Assembly (NCBI RefSeq): GCF_014836885.1
Contig: NZ_JACSPY010000003.1
Span: 186,001-250,000, forward strand
Direction of reading: 5' to 3'
DNA from: Brevibacterium gallinarum
Lineage (GTDB): Bacteria > Actinomycetota > Actinomycetes > Actinomycetales > Brevibacteriaceae
DNA length: 64,000 nt
Below, piece after piece: positions 47,570-57,200 of the stretch. Position 1 is the stretch's first letter, and every line of letters begins with the position of its first letter. The notes beneath the pieces are model-generated. The model was not told where the DNA came from. It ran no database searches and saw only the letters and a list, made by a program, of their open reading frames with translations. The position numbers and the translations under genes are program-made.

Positions 47570-48874
47570 TCAGCCCTCCAGCACGGGAGGATCATTCCTG
47601 TCGAACGAAAGTTCCTGCGGCTCGAAGGGAAGTTCCTGCAGCTCAGGCTCCCTTCGGGATGGCAGCGCCGCGACGGGGGCGGAGCCGGATCGCAACGCTG
47701 GGGCCTCATCGCCCATGACCGGCTCGCGCACCGGTTCCTGTGCCCACAGCGGCAGCGTGGGCGTCATGACCGCTCGGGAGACGAGCCTGGCCAGCGTGCA
47801 CGTGCTGTCGATGGTCAGCGCATTGCGGGCGAAGCACAACGCGAATGATGCGCGCCCGATCGACCACTCCATCCAGGCGATCATCGACAGCACCGCAGGC
47901 AGGTGCTCCATCCGCACGTACGTGGCCATCATCTTGAGCAGCAGGATTCCATAGGCGGACGCGCGGGCGTTCGGCCGCCGTGAGCTCAAGCCCGGCAGCT
48001 CAGCGGTCGCTTCAGCCAGCGGAGCGACCGCCTCGGCGTAGGCGGCGAACTCACCGGGTTCCATCCGCCGCATATCCTCGGGCAGAAACGCACTGTGTTC
48101 GAAGCTCACGAGCATCAGCACCGCATCGCGACCCCACTTCTCCTGACACAGCGCCTCGAATCCGAGCACCGCCTTCGGATCCGGAGCCGGAAGCGCGTTG
48201 AGGCTGTGCTGCTCACCGGATTCGATGAGTTCGGCGTAGCGCAGCACCTCAGCCAGCCACGCCTCGAACAGCTCATCCCGCTCATGGGCTGCTCCCCGCG
48301 TGCCGGTGATGACGCTCTCGAGGGCCAGGTCGCATTCCGGCAGGGCGGTGGCGGCTGAGAAGCTGGCGAAGGGGTCACCGTTGGCGCGGCTGAGCTGACG
48401 GAAGGACTGCGTGCGCTCAAGCTCGCAGACCGTCCCGGAGCGCCGCCCCGCTGAGAAGGAGCCGTACCCGGCCTGTGAGACCCACCATGCGCTGTGGGCG
48501 GTGAAGCCGGTGCACTCCAGTGCTTCGCGGATGAGCTCCAGGGGCACCGCGTAGTGATCGAAGGCATCGTCGAGGGGATCCTCTGCCCAGCGCGCTCGCA
48601 CCGCCTCGTCCATGTCAGCGGAGAAGAGCACCGGGATGACGTACTGCGCTGCCGAGACCCGGGCTAAGGCACAGACCGGTTCGAGCAGGTCCGTCTCGGT
48701 GGCAGCGGCGACGGCCTCGAAACCGAAGTCGATGCGCAGGGTCGGACCGAAGCTGATATGTCCGCCGTCACGGTCATAGCTGACCAGCACCAGGGACTCG
48801 GTCGGCTGATAGGTCAGCAGGTGCGGGACCGCGCTGATGAGTTCAGGGGCGAGGTGTTCAGGAGCAGCATTCAT
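47570..48874 (-). CDS. DUF4192 family protein
   Basis: 434 residues. The N-terminal ISAVPHLLTYQPTESLVLVSYD is the DUF4192 hallmark, followed by VCALARVSAAQYVIPVLFSAD and DFGFEAVAAA. The C-terminal part has a repeat-like helical stretch (SMIAWMEWSIGRASFALCFARNAL, which resembles a TPR-like unit) and ends in an unstructured Pro/Glu tail with two LPFEPQELSF-like copies. The function of DUF4192 is unknown. It is common and single-copy in actinobacteria, often near sigA. ATG 48874 starts MNAAPEHLAPEL. Further upstream the frame enters the 21-bp tandem repeat and is not coding. Confidence 0.85.
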   Translation of the reverse strand: MNAAPEHLAPELISAVPHLLTYQPTESLVLVSYDRDGGHISFGPTLRIDFGFEAVAAATETDLLEPVCALARVSAAQYVIPVLFSADMDEAVRARWAEDPLDDAFDHYAVPLELIREALECTGFTAHSAWWVSQAGYGSFSAGRRSGTVCELERTQSFRQLSRANGDPFASFSAATALPECDLALESVITGTRGAAHERDELFEAWLAEVLRYAELIESGEQHSLNALPAPDPKAVLGFEALCQEKWGRDAVLMLVSFEHSAFLPEDMRRMEPGEFAAYAEAVAPLAEATAELPGLSSRRPNARASAYGILLLKMMATYVRMEHLPAVLSMIAWMEWSIGRASFALCFARNALTIDSTCTLARLVSRAVMTPTLPLWAQEPVREPVMGDEAPALRSGSAPVAALPSRREPELQELPFEPQELSFDRNDPPVLEG

Positions 48875-48969
48875 GCCCTCACTGTGTGCTGTGCCGCCGT
48901 TGCGGGCACCGGGCCGTGTGCCAGCTGTGGACAGCGGCAGGCTGTGCACACCGGCGCCGACCAGTCGTG

Positions 48970-49032
48970 CCCAGCTGGCGTGCAGCAGTGCCCAGCTGGC
49001 GTGCAGCAGTGCCCGGCTGGCGTGCAGCAGTG
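48970..49032. repeat. Three tandem copies of a 21-bp unit
   Basis: CCCAGCTGGCGTGCAGCAGTG at 48970-48990 and 48991-49011, with a one-base variant at 49012-49032. Lies between two divergent genes, just upstream of a TACAGT -10 box. Every copy contains CAGCTG or CGGCTG and GCAGCAG. Confidence 0.95.
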
Positions 49033-49042
49033 CCCGCCGGTC

Positions 49043-49048
49043 TACAGT
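49043..49048 (+). promoter_or_regulatory. Candidate -10 box of leaderless methyltransferase mRNA
   Basis: TACAGT seven bases before the ATG at 49056, directly after the 21-bp tandem repeats. Confidence 0.5.
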
Positions 49049-49055
49049 AAGGCGC

Positions 49056-49865
49056 ATGGGACGCAGACGGGCCAAAGACGAGGCACAGCAGCGCGAGTAC
49101 GCCATCTCCACCGGCACCGTACGCATCGAACCGGTGCCAGCCGAACCCGACTCGTGGGTCCTCTACGTCAACGGCGTGCCGAGCTCGTGCATCACGCTCA
49201 GCGACCCGACCCGCCTGGACTTCGAGTACCTCGACTGGATGGCCCGCGCGATCGACGTGCTCTTCGACACAGGTCAGACCCTGCGTGCTGTGCACATCGG
49301 GGCGGCCGGCTGCTCACTGGCCCGCTACATCGACGCGACCCGGCCCGGGTCCCGGCAGACCGCCATCGACATCGACCAGAAGCTCCTCGAATACGTCCGC
49401 GAGTGGTTCGACCTGCCCCGCTCCCCTGCGCTCAAGCTGCGTGCAGGCGACGGTGCGACAGAGATCACCACGTTTCGCGACGACGCCCTCAGCCTCGTCG
49501 TCCGTGACGCCTTCAGCGCCGATGAGACGCCGGGCCAGCTTGCCGACGACACGTTCTTCTCCCATGTCGCACGCACGCTTCGACCCCAGGGCATCTACCT
49601 CGCCAACATCGCCGACCGTCCCCCGCACGCCAGCGCCCGCGCAGAGCTGACACGGATGCGGCAGCACTTTGCGCACATCGTGCTCATCGCCGATCCCAGC
49701 CAGCTGCGCGGCCGGCGCTTCGGCAATCTCATCGCCCTCGCCTCGGGAACGGACATCGACGACATCGCACTGGCCAAGGCGCTGCGCGCCGGCCCGGTCG
49801 TCGCCTCGGTGCTGGCGGGCCGGAAGCTCGCTGACTTCTGCGGCTGGTCGGCAACACGCAGGTGA
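49056..49865 (+). CDS. Spermidine-synthase-like SAM-binding protein
   Basis: 269 residues with the Rossmann fold of the spermidine synthase/methyltransferase family: LRAVHIGAAGCSLARYI as the nucleotide loop, QTAIDIDQKLLEYVREWF with the acidic ribose-binding residue, and GDGATEIT. The aminopropyl-transfer residues are not evident. In actinobacteria such stand-alone proteins are labelled spermidine synthase without proof, so I leave the reaction open. ATG 49056 lies seven bases after TACAGT and opens MGRRRAKDEAQ. Codons further upstream fall in tandem repeats. helD follows 90 bases downstream in the same direction. Confidence 0.8.
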   Translation: MGRRRAKDEAQQREYAISTGTVRIEPVPAEPDSWVLYVNGVPSSCITLSDPTRLDFEYLDWMARAIDVLFDTGQTLRAVHIGAAGCSLARYIDATRPGSRQTAIDIDQKLLEYVREWFDLPRSPALKLRAGDGATEITTFRDDALSLVVRDAFSADETPGQLADDTFFSHVARTLRPQGIYLANIADRPPHASARAELTRMRQHFAHIVLIADPSQLRGRRFGNLIALASGTDIDDIALAKALRAGPVVASVLAGRKLADFCGWSATRR

Positions 49866-49955
49866 ACTCCTCCTCAATTCTGTGCCGCCGACATGCCTGT
49901 GGTGACGGGGGCGTGAGAACACGGCATAATTGATTGCCGACCAGAAAGGCGGAAG

Positions 49956-52199
49956 GTGAGCGAAGAGACCGAGATCAGCCACGAACAGCAGCACCTCGAC
50001 ACCGTCTACGCGCGTCTCGACGCGCTGCGTGAGGAGACCGCTGCCAGCCTCGACCACGTGCGCCGGACGCATGTCGGGGGCAACCACCAGAACCGTTCGG
50101 AACGCGATGCCTTCGCCAGCATGTATGAGGATCAGCTCATCCGCCTGCGCAATGCCGAAGAGGGGCTGTGCTTCGGCCGCATCGACACCGTCACCGGCGC
50201 CACAACCTACATCGGGCGCATCGGGATCTCCGCGCAGGACCGCACCCAGCTGCTGATGGACTGGCGGGCCCCGGCCAGCGAGCCGTTCTACCGCGCGACT
50301 GCCGAGAACCCCGGAGACCTCACCCGCCGCCGGCACATCGCCACGCGCCGCCGGCGCGTCATCAGCGTCGAGGACGATGTCCTCGACCTGTCGGCGCTCA
50401 ATGACCAGCAGCGCGCCGGGCTGCACGGCGAAGGCGCGCTCATCGCCTCCCTCGACGCCCATCGCACCGGCCGGATGGGCGACATCGTCGCAACCATCCA
50501 GTCCGAACAGGACCGCATCATCCGCCGTCCCCTCGATCGGCTTGTGGTCGTGCAGGGCGGACCGGGCACCGGCAAGACCGCAGTCGCGCTGCACCGCGCG
50601 GCCTACCTGCTGTACCAGCACCGGGAGCGCATCGCGAAGTCCGGTGTGCTGCTCATCGGGCCCTCGCCGGTGTTCCTCAAGTACATCGAGCAGGTGCTGC
50701 CCAGCCTCGGTGAGACCGGTGCCGTGCTGCTGACCCCCGGCCAGCTCATGCCCGAGGTCAACGCCACCGCCCATGACACCGCACAGACGGCTGCGGTCAA
50801 GGGCGACCTGCGGATGATCGAGGTCATCAAGCGGGCGGTGCGCGCCTACCAGCGAGTGCCTGACGACCCACAGCAGCTCAAGACGATCAGTCACACGATC
50901 ACCATGACCCCGGCGATGGTCAAGGAGGCGCAGGACCGGGCACGTCGCAGCGGCAAGCCGCACAACGGGGCGCGCCTGACCTTCGTCAAGCATCTGCTCA
51001 GCCTGCTCGCCGGTGCGCTGGCGGCCGCGAAGCACTACGAGCCCACGCCCGAGGTGCTGGCTGAGCTGACCGACGAGCTGCGCCGGGCCCGCGATGTGCG
51101 CGTGGCGATCAACCTGTGCTGGCTGCCGCTGAGCCCGCGCGGAGTGCTCGATGCGCTGCTGAGCAAACCGCACCGGCTGGTGCCCGCCGCCGACGGGATC
51201 CTGAGCTTGGAGGAGATGGCCCTCATCCGCCGTGTGCGCGGCGGGCAGGTCACCGTTGAGGATGTGCCGCTGCTCGATGAGATCGCTGAGCTCATCGGGC
51301 CGAGCACCGAGGTGCTCGAAGCCCAGGAGCATGCCGGCACCGCGAATGCCGAGCTGGAGTACGCCCAGGCGGTGCTCGACATGACCGGCACCGGTGACAT
51401 GGTGTCAGCTGAGACGATCGCCCAGCGCTATCAGCAGGACACCGACGAGCGGACCCTGGCTGAGCGGGCCGCGCAGGACCGCGAGTGGACCTATGGTCAC
51501 CTCGTGGTCGACGAGGCGCAGGAGCTCAGTCCCATGCAGTGGCGGGTGCTGTTCCGGCGTGTGCCGAGCAAGTCGGCGACTGTCGTCGGCGACCTCGCCC
51601 AGGCTTCGACGATGGATGCGACGCGCACCTGGTCCTCGGTCTTAGCCCCGCACGTCGGCGATCGCTTCGAGATGGAGGAGCTGACGGTCTCTTACCGCAC
51701 ACCGGGACGCATCATGACCGTGGCCAACGAACTGCTGCAGGAGTACTTCCCGCAGCTGTCAGTCCCCTCGCCGGTGCGCGAGGGGACCTATGATCCGCTG
51801 GCTGAGGGCTTCGATGACATCGAGACGCTGTGCCGGAAGCTGCCGCAGATCGTGCGCAGCGAACGCACCGAACTCGGAGGCGGGCAGCTGGCCGTCATTG
51901 CGATGCCCGAGCACGTCGATCGGGTGGTGGCGGCGTTGGCGTCTGACCCTGATGTCGACTTCGCTGCCGGTCCTGCCGGGATCGATCACGCAGTCGCCGT
52001 CCTCGATCCCAGTGAGGTCCGCGGCCTCGAATTCGACAGCGTCATCATCGTCGATCCGGCGTCGATCGCCCCTGCCGGCAGTGCGGCGGGAGTCGGCCAG
52101 CTGTATGTCTCGCTGACCCGTTCGACCGCCCGGCTGAGGATCCTCAGCATCGGTGAATCGGTCCTCGCACCCTTCATCGCAGCAGAGAACCGCACATAA
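49956..52199 (+). CDS. helD: HelD-like RNA polymerase recycling ATPase (UvrD/Rep fold)
   Basis: 747 residues. Superfamily 1 motor: Walker A GGPGTGKTAV (201-210), Walker B VDEAQELSP near residue 518, late motifs VSYRTPGRIMTVANELL and EVRGLEFDSVIIVDP. The N-terminal 130 residues contain a coiled coil (ARLDALREETAASLDHV) and LCFGRID, as in HelD. HelD enters RNA polymerase and pulls it off DNA, clearing stalled complexes. Related HelR proteins of Streptomyces and Mycobacterium protect against rifampicin. Which one this is cannot be told here. GTG start with AAAGGCGGAAG. Two hairpins follow, one with a T-run. Confidence 0.9.
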   Translation: MSEETEISHEQQHLDTVYARLDALREETAASLDHVRRTHVGGNHQNRSERDAFASMYEDQLIRLRNAEEGLCFGRIDTVTGATTYIGRIGISAQDRTQLLMDWRAPASEPFYRATAENPGDLTRRRHIATRRRRVISVEDDVLDLSALNDQQRAGLHGEGALIASLDAHRTGRMGDIVATIQSEQDRIIRRPLDRLVVVQGGPGTGKTAVALHRAAYLLYQHRERIAKSGVLLIGPSPVFLKYIEQVLPSLGETGAVLLTPGQLMPEVNATAHDTAQTAAVKGDLRMIEVIKRAVRAYQRVPDDPQQLKTISHTITMTPAMVKEAQDRARRSGKPHNGARLTFVKHLLSLLAGALAAAKHYEPTPEVLAELTDELRRARDVRVAINLCWLPLSPRGVLDALLSKPHRLVPAADGILSLEEMALIRRVRGGQVTVEDVPLLDEIAELIGPSTEVLEAQEHAGTANAELEYAQAVLDMTGTGDMVSAETIAQRYQQDTDERTLAERAAQDREWTYGHLVVDEAQELSPMQWRVLFRRVPSKSATVVGDLAQASTMDATRTWSSVLAPHVGDRFEMEELTVSYRTPGRIMTVANELLQEYFPQLSVPSPVREGTYDPLAEGFDDIETLCRKLPQIVRSERTELGGGQLAVIAMPEHVDRVVAALASDPDVDFAAGPAGIDHAVAVLDPSEVRGLEFDSVIIVDPASIAPAGSAAGVGQLYVSLTRSTARLRILSIGESVLAPFIAAENRT

Positions 52200-52208
52200 G
52201 GCGAGCTT

Positions 52209-52241
52209 GCGCCTCAGCATCCTCATCGGCTGCTGAGGCGC
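52209..52241. terminator. Hairpin after helD
   Basis: 11-bp perfect inverted repeat GCGCCTCAGCA with TGCTGAGGCGC, nine bases after the helD stop. No T-run. Confidence 0.7.
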
Positions 52242-52264
52242 ATCTTCTTCGGGGCAAAGTAAAA

Positions 52265-52306
52265 GCCGCCCGTGGCGTCGGCTTCCCCTCCGATGCCACA
52301 GGCGGC
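52265..52306 (-). terminator. Intrinsic terminator of hisD-nrdR
   Basis: 17-bp stem at 52265-52281 and 52290-52306 with one mismatch and one wobble. On the minus strand it is followed by TTTT. Confidence 0.8.
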
Positions 52307-52324
52307 GTGCGCCTTGGGCGCACG
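52306..52324 (+). terminator. Intrinsic terminator on the plus strand after helD
   Basis: CGTGCGCC with GGCGCACG around TTG, followed by TTTTATCTT. Confidence 0.75.
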
Positions 52325-52408
52325 TTTTATCTTACACACACTTCTGGCCGTTTCACGAACCGGATCCAGCTTCTTCTCACAATTCGTTCAGCAGGGTGAG
52401 CAGAGTGC

Positions 52409-52867
52409 TCATGCTTCTTCGTCGCGCTCGGCGCGCAGCGATTCGATCGCTGCCTCGAAATCTTCCAAGGAGTCGAAGCTCTGGTACACGCTGGCGAACC
52501 GCAGGTAGGCGACCTGGTCGAGTTCGCGCAGCGGTTCGAGGATCGCCAGGCCGACTTCGTCGGCTTCGATCTCAGCGATTCCCTGCGATCGGATCTTCTC
52601 CTCGACCTGCTGGGCGAGCTTGGCGAGATCGTCCTCCCCGACTGGTCGGCCTTGGCATGCCTTGCGCACGCCGGCAACGACCTTCTGCCGGGAGAACTCC
52701 TCGGACACGCCCGAGCGTTTGACGACCGACAGGCTGGTGGCCTCCATGGTGGTGAACCGCCGGGAGCACTGCGGGCACTGGCGGCGTCGGCGGATCGACG
52801 AGCCGTCCTCGGCGGTGCGCGAGTCGACGACGCGCGAGTCAGGGTGGCGGCAGAATGGGCAGTGCAT
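52409..52867 (-). CDS. nrdR: Transcriptional repressor NrdR
   Basis: 152 residues. N-terminal zinc ribbon with CPFC and CPQC, the linker [17 protein letters not shown], then the ATP-cone domain that senses dATP/ATP. It represses ribonucleotide reductase genes. No nrd gene or NrdR box is visible here, so its targets lie elsewhere. Its ATG shares one base with the hisD stop (TGATG), so translation is coupled to hisD. Being behind hisD is a known actinobacterial arrangement. Confidence 0.96.
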   Translation of the reverse strand: MHCPFCRHPDSRVVDSRTAEDGSSIRRRRQCPQCSRRFTTMEATSLSVVKRSGVSEEFSRQKVVAGVRKACQGRPVGEDDLAKLAQQVEEKIRSQGIAEIEADEVGLAILEPLRELDQVAYLRFASVYQSFDSLEDFEAAIESLRAERDEEA

Positions 52868-54198
52868 CAGGCCTCCATTCCCGGCTTGCCGCGGCGCAGC
52901 CGAACGGCTTCGCCGTGGGCGGGCAGATCCTCTGCAGCTGCCAGCGTTTCGATGTGGTCGGCGACCTCGGCCAGTGCCGCAGCCGGGTAGTCGATGACCT
53001 GGCTTCCCTTGAGGAAGGACTGCACGCCGAGCGCCGAGGCGTAGGCGGCGGTTCCGCTGGTGGGCAGCACGTGGTTCGACCCGGCGCAGTAGTCTCCGAG
53101 GGCCACCGGTGAGAACGGGCCGATGAACACGGCACCGGCGTTGGTGATCTGCTCGGCTGCGGCGTGCGGGTCGCTGACGAGCACTTCGACGTGCTCACCG
53201 GCATAGGCGTTGACCACAGCCAGTCCAGCCTGTCGGGAGGCGACCTTGAGGATCGCGGACTGCTCCCCGGACAGTGCGGTGCGGATGCGCTCGACGTGTG
53301 TCGCAGCGGCAGCCTGGCGCGTGAGCTCCTGCTGCACGGCCTCGATGAGGTCCTGGCTTTCGGTGACGAGCACCGAGGCGGCCATCGGGTCGTGTTCGGC
53401 CTGGCTGATGAGATCGGCTGCCACGAGTGCCGGGTCCGCGGTGTCGTCGGCGAGGATGATGATCTCAGTCGGCCCGGCGATGGTGTCGATGCCGACGACC
53501 GAGCGCACCCGTGCCTTGGCGGCTGCGACGAAGGCATTGCCGGGCCCGGTGATGAGATCGACCGGCTCGAGCTCTTCACCGTCATCGAACCCGTAGGCCA
53601 GCGCGGCGACGGACTGGGCTCCGCCCATCGCCCAGACTTCGTCGATGCCGAGCAGTCCAGCAGCTGCGAGCACTGTCGGGTGGGGCAGGCCGTCGGCCTG
53701 CGGCGGCGAGACGATGGCGATCGAGTCGACGCCGGCGGCCTGGGCGGGAACGGCGTTCATGATGACGGTTGAGGGGTAGACGGCCAGTCCGCCGGGGACG
53801 TAGAGACCGACACGTTCGACCGGCAGCCAGCGCGATGTCACGGAACCGCCACCGGAGAATGCGGTTGTGGCTGAGGAGCGCCGATCGCTGTCAGCGACCT
53901 GCCGGCAGCGGCGGATGGTCTCCTCCAGCGCTGCGCGCAGCCCGGCGTCGAGGCTCGCACAGGCAGCGGTGAGCTCCTCGGCGGGCACCCGCAGCCGTTC
54001 GGGGAGCACCGCGTCGAACTTCTGCGTGTACTCCAGCACCGCAGCCCGGCCGCGGATCTCGACATCGTCGACGATCGGGATGACCGCCTCGGCCGCGGAG
54101 GCGGAATCGAGGCGGGCGCGCGGCACGGACCGGCGCAGCGTGCGACGGTCGAGCGGCGTGTCGGTGAGGTCGAGGACATTCATGAGCGCGTGAGTCAC
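52867..54198 (-). CDS. hisD: Histidinol dehydrogenase
   Basis: Two-step oxidation of histidinol to histidine, the last step of the pathway, with zinc and NAD. 443 residues. NAD region [14 protein letters not shown], catalytic [10 protein letters not shown], metal ligands in QAEHDP and GAGSNH-like [11 protein letters not shown], plus [11 protein letters not shown] near residue 115. The GTG at 54198 is chosen because TAGAAT lies seven bases upstream, the same layout as hemH. The ATG at 54183 would also be possible. The rest of the his genes are outside the window. Confidence 0.95.
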   Translation of the reverse strand: MTHALMNVLDLTDTPLDRRTLRRSVPRARLDSASAAEAVIPIVDDVEIRGRAAVLEYTQKFDAVLPERLRVPAEELTAACASLDAGLRAALEETIRRCRQVADSDRRSSATTAFSGGGSVTSRWLPVERVGLYVPGGLAVYPSTVIMNAVPAQAAGVDSIAIVSPPQADGLPHPTVLAAAGLLGIDEVWAMGGAQSVAALAYGFDDGEELEPVDLITGPGNAFVAAAKARVRSVVGIDTIAGPTEIIILADDTADPALVAADLISQAEHDPMAASVLVTESQDLIEAVQQELTRQAAAATHVERIRTALSGEQSAILKVASRQAGLAVVNAYAGEHVEVLVSDPHAAAEQITNAGAVFIGPFSPVALGDYCAGSNHVLPTSGTAAYASALGVQSFLKGSQVIDYPAAALAEVADHIETLAAAEDLPAHGEAVRLRRGKPGMEA

Positions 54199-54205
54199 GC
54201 GCTCC

Positions 54206-54211
54206 ATTCTA
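54206..54211 (-). promoter_or_regulatory. -10 box of leaderless hisD-nrdR mRNA
   Basis: TAGAAT seven bases before the GTG at 54198. Confidence 0.6.
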
Positions 54212-54234
54212 CGTCCTCTGCCTTCCTGCCGTCC

Positions 54235-54264
54235 GGCGCCCCGCACAGCGAGAAGCGCGGCGCC
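54235..54264. terminator. Terminator downstream of dnaE
   Basis: GGCGCCCCGC with GCGCGGCGCC (one mismatch), ten bases after the dnaE stop and before the hisD promoter. Confidence 0.6.
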
Positions 54265-54273
54265 TGCCGGCTC

Positions 54274-57200
54274 TCAGAAGATCGATGTGGTCGCTGGGGC
54301 AGTCAGGCAGCTGGGCCCGAGCAGACCCTTGAGATCGCCGAACAGGCTCGGGTCCGCCGTCACCCGCAGGCCGCGGTCGAGGCGCATGATCGTCGTGCGC
54401 TCGCGATTCGTCAGGCACAGCCGCACCTCGGTCTGGCCGGGGTTGGCCTGCAGGATCATCTTGAGGTTCTCGACGAGGTCCGGTGTGCAGCGCTCGACCG
54501 GCATCGACACGTACAGCGGCCGGTCGGCGCGATCGGTGACGTCCGGGATCGTCATCGACATCGCCATGAGCGAGGTCGGCCGGTCATCGGAGCGGCGGAT
54601 CCGCCCGGTGACGGTGATGACGAGGTCATTGGTCAGCAGGGTGGCCACCGGCTCGTAGGTGTCGCCGAAGAACATCACCTCCATGCTCGCTTCGAGGTCT
54701 TCGATGGTGACGATCGCGTACGGGCGACCGGAGTTCTTCGAGACCTTCCGCGAGACCTGGGTGATCATGCCGCAGATCTTGGTCTGGGATCCGTCCGGGC
54801 GCTTGTTCTCCGGGTCGAGCAGCTGAGCGATCGAGCCCTCTGATTCCGACTGCAGGATGTCCTCGAGCCCGTTGAGCGGATGGTCGGAGACGTAGAGGCC
54901 GAGCATTTCGCGTTCGAAGGCCAGCAGCTCCTTCTTCTCCCACTCGGTGCGCTCGGGGATCTTGACCGCGAAGCTCGACTCGTCCTCCTCGCCGAGGCCG
55001 GCGAACAGGTCGAACTGGCCGGCGGCTTCCTGGCGCTTGACGCCGATGACCGCATCGACCGCCTCCTCGTGGATCTCGACGAGGCTGCGCCGGTTGTGGT
55101 CTAGCGAGTCGAAGGCGCCGGCTTTGATGAGCGATTCGATGGTGCGCTTGTTGCACACCTGGCTGGGCACCTTGTCGAGGAAGTCATTGAAGGAGGTGAA
55201 CTTGCCTTTGTCCTGCCGGGCTTCGACGATGCCCTGCACGACGTTGCCGCCGACGTTGCGCACCGCTCCCATGCCGAAGCGGATATCGTCGCCGACCGGC
55301 GTGAAGCTGTTGGCGGATTCGTTGACGTCCGGCGGCAGAACGGTGATGTGCATGCGCCGGCACTCGCTGAGGTAGAGGGCGAGCTTGTCCTTGTTGTCCC
55401 CGACTGAGGTCAGCAGGGCGGCCATGTACTCGGCCGGATAGTGGGCCTTGAGGTAGGCCGTCCAGTACGACACGAGCCCGTAGGCTGCTGAGTGGGCCTT
55501 GTTGAAGGCGTAGTCGGAGAAGGGCAGCAGGATGTCCCACAGCGCCTGGGCCGCCGCCTCGGAATAGCCGCGTTCCTTCATGCCGCCGAAGAAGCCGACC
55601 TGCTGCTTGTCCAGCTCGGCCTTCTTCTTCTTGCCCATTGCGCGGCGCAGAATGTCTGCTTGGCCGAGCGAGTAGCCTGCGACCTTCTGCGCGATCGCCA
55701 TCACCTGCTCCTGGTAGATGATGAGGCCGTAGGTGGTGTCGAGGATCTCAGCGAGCGGTTCGGCCAGCTCGGGGTGGATCGGGGTGATCTCCTGCAGGCC
55801 GTTCTTGCGCAGCGCGAAGTTCGTATGCGAGTCCGCGCCCATCGGGCCGGGCCGGTAGAGCGCGATGGTGGCGGAGATGTCTTCGAAGTTGTCCGGGCGC
55901 ATCATCCGCAGCAGTCCGCGCAGGCCGCCGCCGTCGAGCTGGAACACACCGAGGGTGTCTCCGCGGGAGAGCAGCTTGTAGGACTCCTCGTCGTCGAGGG
56001 CCAGGTGCTCCAGGTCGAGTTCGAAGTCCTTGTTCAGCCGGATGTTCTCGATCGCGTCGGAGATGATCGTGAGGTTGCGCAGGCCGAGGAAGTCCATCTT
56101 GATGAGGCCGAGGCCCTCACAGGTGGGGTAGTCGAACTGCGTGATGACCTGCCCGTCCTGGAACCGGCGCATGATCGGGATGACGTCGATGATCGGGTCA
56201 GACGACATGATGACGCCGGCGGCATGCACACCCCACCCGCGTTTGAGGCCCTCCAGGCCCTTCGCGGTCTCGAAGGTCTCCCGCGCCTCGGGATCGGTCT
56301 CCAGCAGTTCGCGGAACTCCCCTGCTTCGCCGTAGCGCGGTGCCTGGGGCTCTTCGATGTCGGCCAGCGGGATGTCCTTGGCCATGACCGCCGGCGGCAG
56401 CGCCTTCGTCAGCTTCTCGCCGAGGGAGAACGGCTTGCCCATGATGCGGGCGGAGTCTTTGAGCGCCTGCTTGGTCTTGATGGTGCCGTAGGTGACGATC
56501 ATCGCCACGCGCTCGTCGCCGTACTTCTCGGTGACGTAGTCGATGACCTCACCGCGGCGACGATCATCGAAGTCGACGTCGAAGTCGGGCATCGACACAC
56601 GGTCGGGGTTGAGGAACCGCTCGAAGATCAGTCCGTGCTCCAGCGGGTCGAGGTCGGTGATGCGCAGGGCGTAGGCGACCATCGAACCGGCACCCGAGCC
56701 GCGGCCGGGGCCTACTCGGATGCCGTTCTCCTTCGACCAGTTGATGAAGTCGGCGACGACGAGGAAGTAGCCGGGGAAGCCCATCGAGATGATGACGTCG
56801 AGTTCGTAGTCGGCCTGTTTGCGCACATCGTCGGGGATGCCGTTCGGGTAGCGGTAGTGCAGGCCCTTCTCGACTTCCTTGACCAGCCACGAGGTCTCGT
56901 CCTCACCGGGCGGGCAGGGGAACTGGGGCATGTAGTTGGCGCTGGTGTCGAAGGAGATCTCGCAGCGCTCGGCGATCTCAAGGGTGTTGTTGCACGCCTC
57001 AGGCATCTCCTTGAACAGTGCGCGCATCTCCGCCGGCGTCTTGAGGTAGTAGCCGGAGCCGGAGAACGCGAAGCGGCTGCCGCCCTGGTCGTAGGTCGGT
57101 TCGATGAGCTTCGAACCTGACTGCAGGGCCAGCAGCGCTTCGTGGGCCTTGGCGTCGGATTCGTGGGTGTAGTGCAGGTCGTTGGTGGCCACCAGCGGCA

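Noticed and set aside
48875..49126. N-terminal extension of the DUF4192 protein with ALLHASW repeats
   Set aside because: The repeats are a translation of the 21-bp intergenic tandem repeat and precede the real start MNAAPEHL.
49314..51332. 672-codon minus-strand frame opposite helD
   Set aside because: Shadow of the HelD-like gene. No start signal and no domain.
52242..52330. Structured non-coding RNA between helD and nrdR
   Set aside because: The two stems with T-runs on opposite strands are explained as convergent terminators, and no known RNA family pattern was seen.
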